64,000 nucleotides of DNA from Bacillaceae bacterium IKA-2. GTDB lineage: Bacteria > Bacillota > Bacilli > Bacillales > Anaerobacillaceae. The stretch covers positions 2,976,001 through 3,040,000 of the forward strand of contig CP134492.1 of the NCBI GenBank assembly GCA_031761875.1, given 5' to 3'. How positions within the stretch are numbered: the first letter of the stretch is position 1; each line of letters opens with the position of its first letter. The notes beneath the pieces were generated by a model, which did no database searches, was not told the origin of the DNA, and saw only the letters and a program-made list of their open reading frames with translations. Shown here piece after piece: positions 61,252-64,000 of the stretch. Both the position numbers and the translations under genes were made by a program.

Positions 61252-62364
61252 TTAGCTTTTTTGATTGGAATAGTAATCTACTAAAAACCTTACCGTTTCA
61301 AACATCTTTAATCCGCTTGCACCCTTAATTAAAATAGTCGACCCGGGTTCAATTAATTTTATTAAATCTTCATGAAGTTTTTTTACAGACGTTCGACTGT
61401 AATGGTTAACTTTTTTAGGATTAAAACCTGCTTCTAATGCTCCTACAGTGATATTTTCAGAAATATTCCCATACGTTAACAAGTAATCTATTCGTTTATT
61501 TTTTAGATAACGCCCAATCGCCTTATGTTCGCTTTCATGACTCTCTCCTAAACCAGGCATACTTCCTAATACAGCAATTGTTTTTTCTCCTTTTATTTCA
61601 CTTAAAGTATCAATGGCAGCCCTCATCGCATCTGGAAATGCATGAACTGTATCATCAATTAACTTAATATCATGATTAAACGTAATCATATCTAAGCGAT
61701 TTTTTGGTCTTTTAACGCTGGTTAACCCTTCTTGAATTTCGCTGACACTAAACCCTAGTTGGTCGGCAACCCCTATCGCAAACAATGAATTGTATAAGTT
61801 ATATTCACCAATAACCGGGGTCGAAAAGTTCTGTTCTTTTCCTGAGATAACTACTTTAAATGATAAACCTCGATCCGTTTGTTGTACTGCGGTTGCTAAA
61901 TAATCAGCACCGGGTTTCATTCCTATCGTTACTAACTTACCCTTAAATCCGTTTACCTGAAGCAATTTTGAGCCTTCATCATCTTTATTAATAAATAGTA
62001 TCCCCGCTGGATTCATCCCTTTGATTAATTCCGATTTGGCTTGAGCGATACCATCAATTCCATCTTCGAAATTACCAATATGAGCCTTACCTACATTCGT
62101 GATTACTGCTATATTTGGTTTAATAATTTCACAGTGTCTCGTTATAACTCCAGGATATGCCATCCCATATTCCAAAACTAACGCTCTATGAATCAAGGAA
62201 ATTTGTTCGAGATGCTGTTCTGTATGATCGGTTCTGTTCCAATAATCACTTGATTCGAATGTAATCCAACGCGTTCGTAAAATAGATGCGATGAAAGCCT
62301 TCGTTGTTGTTTTCCCTGCACTACCAGTAACCGCAATTGTAGGTCTCTGAATTTTAAAATTCAT
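61252..62364 (-). CDS. MurF-like Mur ligase, paralogue 2 (no N-terminal domain)
   Basis: The 370-residue protein begins directly with the ATP-binding domain: VTGSAGKTTTKAFI (P-loop at 14-20), ITNVGKAHIGNFEDGID near 90, then DDTVHAFPDAMRAAID near 225, the MurF-like signature. The N-terminal UDP-MurNAc binding domain of MurF is missing, so the substrate must differ. GGGAGGAAAGTAAGG precedes ATG. It is three bases after the YheC/D-like gene, so these are co-transcribed. Confidence 0.87.
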   Translation of the reverse strand: MNFKIQRPTIAVTGSAGKTTTKAFIASILRTRWITFESSDYWNRTDHTEQHLEQISLIHRALVLEYGMAYPGVITRHCEIIKPNIAVITNVGKAHIGNFEDGIDGIAQAKSELIKGMNPAGILFINKDDEGSKLLQVNGFKGKLVTIGMKPGADYLATAVQQTDRGLSFKVVISGKEQNFSTPVIGEYNLYNSLFAIGVADQLGFSVSEIQEGLTSVKRPKNRLDMITFNHDIKLIDDTVHAFPDAMRAAIDTLSEIKGEKTIAVLGSMPGLGESHESEHKAIGRYLKNKRIDYLLTYGNISENITVGALEAGFNPKKVNHYSRTSVKKLHEDLIKLIEPGSTILIKGASGLKMFETVRFLVDYYSNQKS

Positions 62365-62366
62365 CC

Positions 62367-63434
62367 TTACTTTCCTCCCCCCTTTAAAAGATCCTCTTTA
62401 TGGTGTTCGTTTGCTAAATACTTACAATAGCGAATCATATTTTGCACAACATCCATTTCTAAATAAAAGGTAGGTGGGCATCCAGGTCGCCAGTTTACTT
62501 CATAGATCCATAACTTTTTCATATTATCAAGTGCTGCATCAATTCCTAATTCATCGATAGATTCAGAAAAATGTTTTTGCTGTAATTCCTCGATATGTTC
62601 AGCTAATCGTAATGCGAATTTTTCTAAATAGCGCTTAATGTTGAAAAAGTCATTTCCAAATTGTTGCTTTAAAAAAGGTTCTAAATAATTCATTGAACCG
62701 CCTTGATTAATATTAGAAACAATCGAACCACTTGGACCAATACGTGGATAAATAGACGTGATCACCCATTTACCTTCCCCATTTTTTTGAACATGAAGAC
62801 GAAAATCAAATGGGTTACCATCAGTCGTTCTACACATTAAATAAGGCTGAATAATATGAGATTCTTCCTTCAATTTTTCATTAATAAAGCTTCTTAATTC
62901 TTCATATGATTGGATCGTTTCGACGTTTCCTTTTAATAGCCTAAATTGGTCACCAATTCTTTCAATTAAATTGATATCTTGACCTTTACGCCCATTGACA
63001 GGTTTAAGGACAACTTTTCTATACAGATCAAGAAAATCAAAAAAATGTCTTGAATCTTTGACAATTTCAGATGGAATTAAATATTGAGAGAATTTCCCAG
63101 CCTCTTTTAAACGTTTATAAACATTCATCTTATTCCCAATAGAGTGTGTCGTAAATGGAATAGTTTTCTTTAGTCTGTTAATTATTTCAATAGACTTATT
63201 TAACTTTTCTGGGCTTCCAGCGTTATAAATAACATCAGGAAATGGTAACTCTTTTTCTTGCCAATCACCATTTTCATAAATAAAACCAAGAATAGTTTTT
63301 TGCTTAAAATCCACTCTTTTCGGAGAAAAATAGATGAGTTCAGCGCCTTCCGCCTTTGCAATCGCTGCGTATGGATAGGCTTTTATGACTGTACGAGGAT
63401 CTTTACGATGATGCAACATGCCTATTCTTATCAA
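62367..63434 (-). CDS. YheC/YheD-type ATP-grasp spore coat-associated protein
   Basis: The 355-residue protein opens with IGMLHHRKDPRTVIKAYPYA, the pattern of the YheC/YheD family, and has VVLKPVNGRKGQDI near 140, IIQPYLMCRTTDGNPFDFRL near 195 and IYEVNWRPGCPP near 325 as ATP-grasp parts. YheC and YheD of B. subtilis are coat-associated proteins made in the mother cell. Start TTG at 63434 has GAGGTG before it; a GTG nine bases earlier overlaps that site. It is first in a three- or four-gene minus-strand operon with both MurF-like genes and the ATP-grasp paralogue 2. Confidence 0.85.
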   Translation of the reverse strand: MIRIGMLHHRKDPRTVIKAYPYAAIAKAEGAELIYFSPKRVDFKQKTILGFIYENGDWQEKELPFPDVIYNAGSPEKLNKSIEIINRLKKTIPFTTHSIGNKMNVYKRLKEAGKFSQYLIPSEIVKDSRHFFDFLDLYRKVVLKPVNGRKGQDINLIERIGDQFRLLKGNVETIQSYEELRSFINEKLKEESHIIQPYLMCRTTDGNPFDFRLHVQKNGEGKWVITSIYPRIGPSGSIVSNINQGGSMNYLEPFLKQQFGNDFFNIKRYLEKFALRLAEHIEELQQKHFSESIDELGIDAALDNMKKLWIYEVNWRPGCPPTFYLEMDVVQNMIRYCKYLANEHHKEDLLKGGGK

Positions 63435-63548
63435 ACCATTCACCTCATTGTTAAAAGTAGTCTTGCTACTATCCGTATCTTCTCTTTTATTAAATGATTT
63501 TCCTACTTTTTTTGGAACGGCAGAAGTGATAAATAATGCCCAATTCTG

Positions 63549-64000
63549 TTACGAGTAAATGGCATTTACTAATAAGGGATAAAAATAACCAGTTAATCCT
63601 CGAAAACACACTTCCAATCCAATTAAAATGACCTGGCCACTTTTATCACTTACGATAACGGGATTTTCTTGTCCCTTATGATGATCTGGCCAGTAACCAG
63701 AAATAAAGGCATTATCCCCATTAGTATAGGTTGCTAATACTTCAACCTCGTCGATATTAGTAAACCATGCTGGGCGATAGACAAACCCAATGTCATTTTT
63801 ATTAAAACCAGCAGTTATTGGCGTGTTTTTATAATCAACTTTAACAATGGCATTGTCGTTCCATCCAGAAACATTTGTTTTGACCTTTGTTAATCTAAAA
63901 ACTTTTTGGATCGCTCTTGTAGCTCCTGCTCCTATCGCAATTACCTTACCACCTCTATTAACAAATGATCTTATATTTTCGACGCACGCCTGCTGCTGTT
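63549..64000 (-). CDS. M14-type peptidase (or related), C-terminal end (partial)
   Basis: The minus-strand frame runs from the window edge to the stop at 63549-63551. It encodes GGKVIAIGAGATRAIQK, then VYRPAWFTNIDEVEVLATY, then GYWPDHHKGQENPVIV and GQVILIGLEVCFRGLTGYFY. This order (a Gly-rich amidotransferase-like strand, a V-x-A-x-Y strand, and a late G-x-V-x-L-x-G-F/L..R strand) matches the C-terminal domain of Bacillus M14 carboxypeptidase-like proteins. The catalytic domain would be outside the window. Its 5' part is missing. Confidence 0.6.
   Translation of the reverse strand, partial: QQQACVENIRSFVNRGGKVIAIGAGATRAIQKVFRLTKVKTNVSGWNDNAIVKVDYKNTPITAGFNKNDIGFVYRPAWFTNIDEVEVLATYTNGDNAFISGYWPDHHKGQENPVIVSDKSGQVILIGLEVCFRGLTGYFYPLLVNAIYS

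Overview
The window is low-GC DNA from a spore-forming member of the Bacillaceae. Evidence for this is CotS/CotSA-type and YheC/D-type spore coat genes, a yjcD-yjcF-yjcG-yjcH group, a yxkF-msmX pair and yutG, all familiar from Bacillus subtilis, together with strong AGGAGG ribosome binding sites and frequent TTG/GTG starts. I could run no searches; names rest on recognised motifs, gene order and family knowledge.

1-9.1 kb holds the end of an MFS transporter, a DUF302 protein, an NfrA-type nitroreductase downstream of a TPP riboswitch with its own terminator, a DUF421 membrane protein, an LSm-like small protein, a 1.4 kb non-coding block built from two diverged copies of a repeat module (4350-5755), a ROK sugar kinase, the ABC ATPase MsmX and the PucR-type regulator YxkF. 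9.3-20.4 kb is one minus-strand sugar operon: LacI regulator, solute-binding lipoprotein, two permeases, a TPR-like protein, a YesL-like protein, a GH3 beta-glucosidase and an about 1110-residue GH94 phosphorylase. This gene set matches the 1,2-beta-oligoglucan (sophorooligosaccharide) loci known from Listeria. Two identical operator palindromes flank a sigma-A promoter upstream of lacI.

20.94-40.72 kb is a 19.7 kb integrated element. It is bounded by a 50-bp perfect direct repeat: the 3' part of a tRNA-Val(GAC) gene is copied at the left end and the intact gene lies at the right end beside a tyrosine integrase. The native terminator of the tRNA gene is stranded beyond the left end. Inside is a nested set of mobile DNA: an IS21-type element (istA/istB) whose istA is split by a three-recombinase RIT element. 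The element also carries a tightly overlapping four-gene operon, a frameshifted MauJ/HEPN-like gene, a P-loop helicase-like gene, a minimal tyrosine recombinase, an iteron-like AT-rich stretch, a degenerate RNase H-like gene, a candidate PD-(D/E)XK nuclease with a zinc ribbon, and remnants of IS3 and large serine recombinases. No capsid or conjugation genes are visible, so it looks like a satellite-type or genomic-island element.

40.9-48.5 kb returns to the core chromosome: yutG, yjcH-yjcG-yjcF, a processive-type lipid glycosyltransferase and the helicase yjcD. 48.8-64 kb appears devoted to the spore surface: UDP-glucose dehydrogenase, a UDP-sugar epimerase and a glycosyltransferase converge on cotSA (with a very acidic tail) and cotS. 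These are followed by two paralogous ATP-grasp ligases, two paralogous MurF-like ligases and a YheC/D-type ATP-grasp protein. The paired ATP-grasp plus Mur-ligase content resembles a split, duplicated cyanophycin-synthetase-like chemistry and is the best candidate here for an undescribed spore-associated peptide or glycopeptide pathway. The window ends inside a probable M14 peptidase gene.
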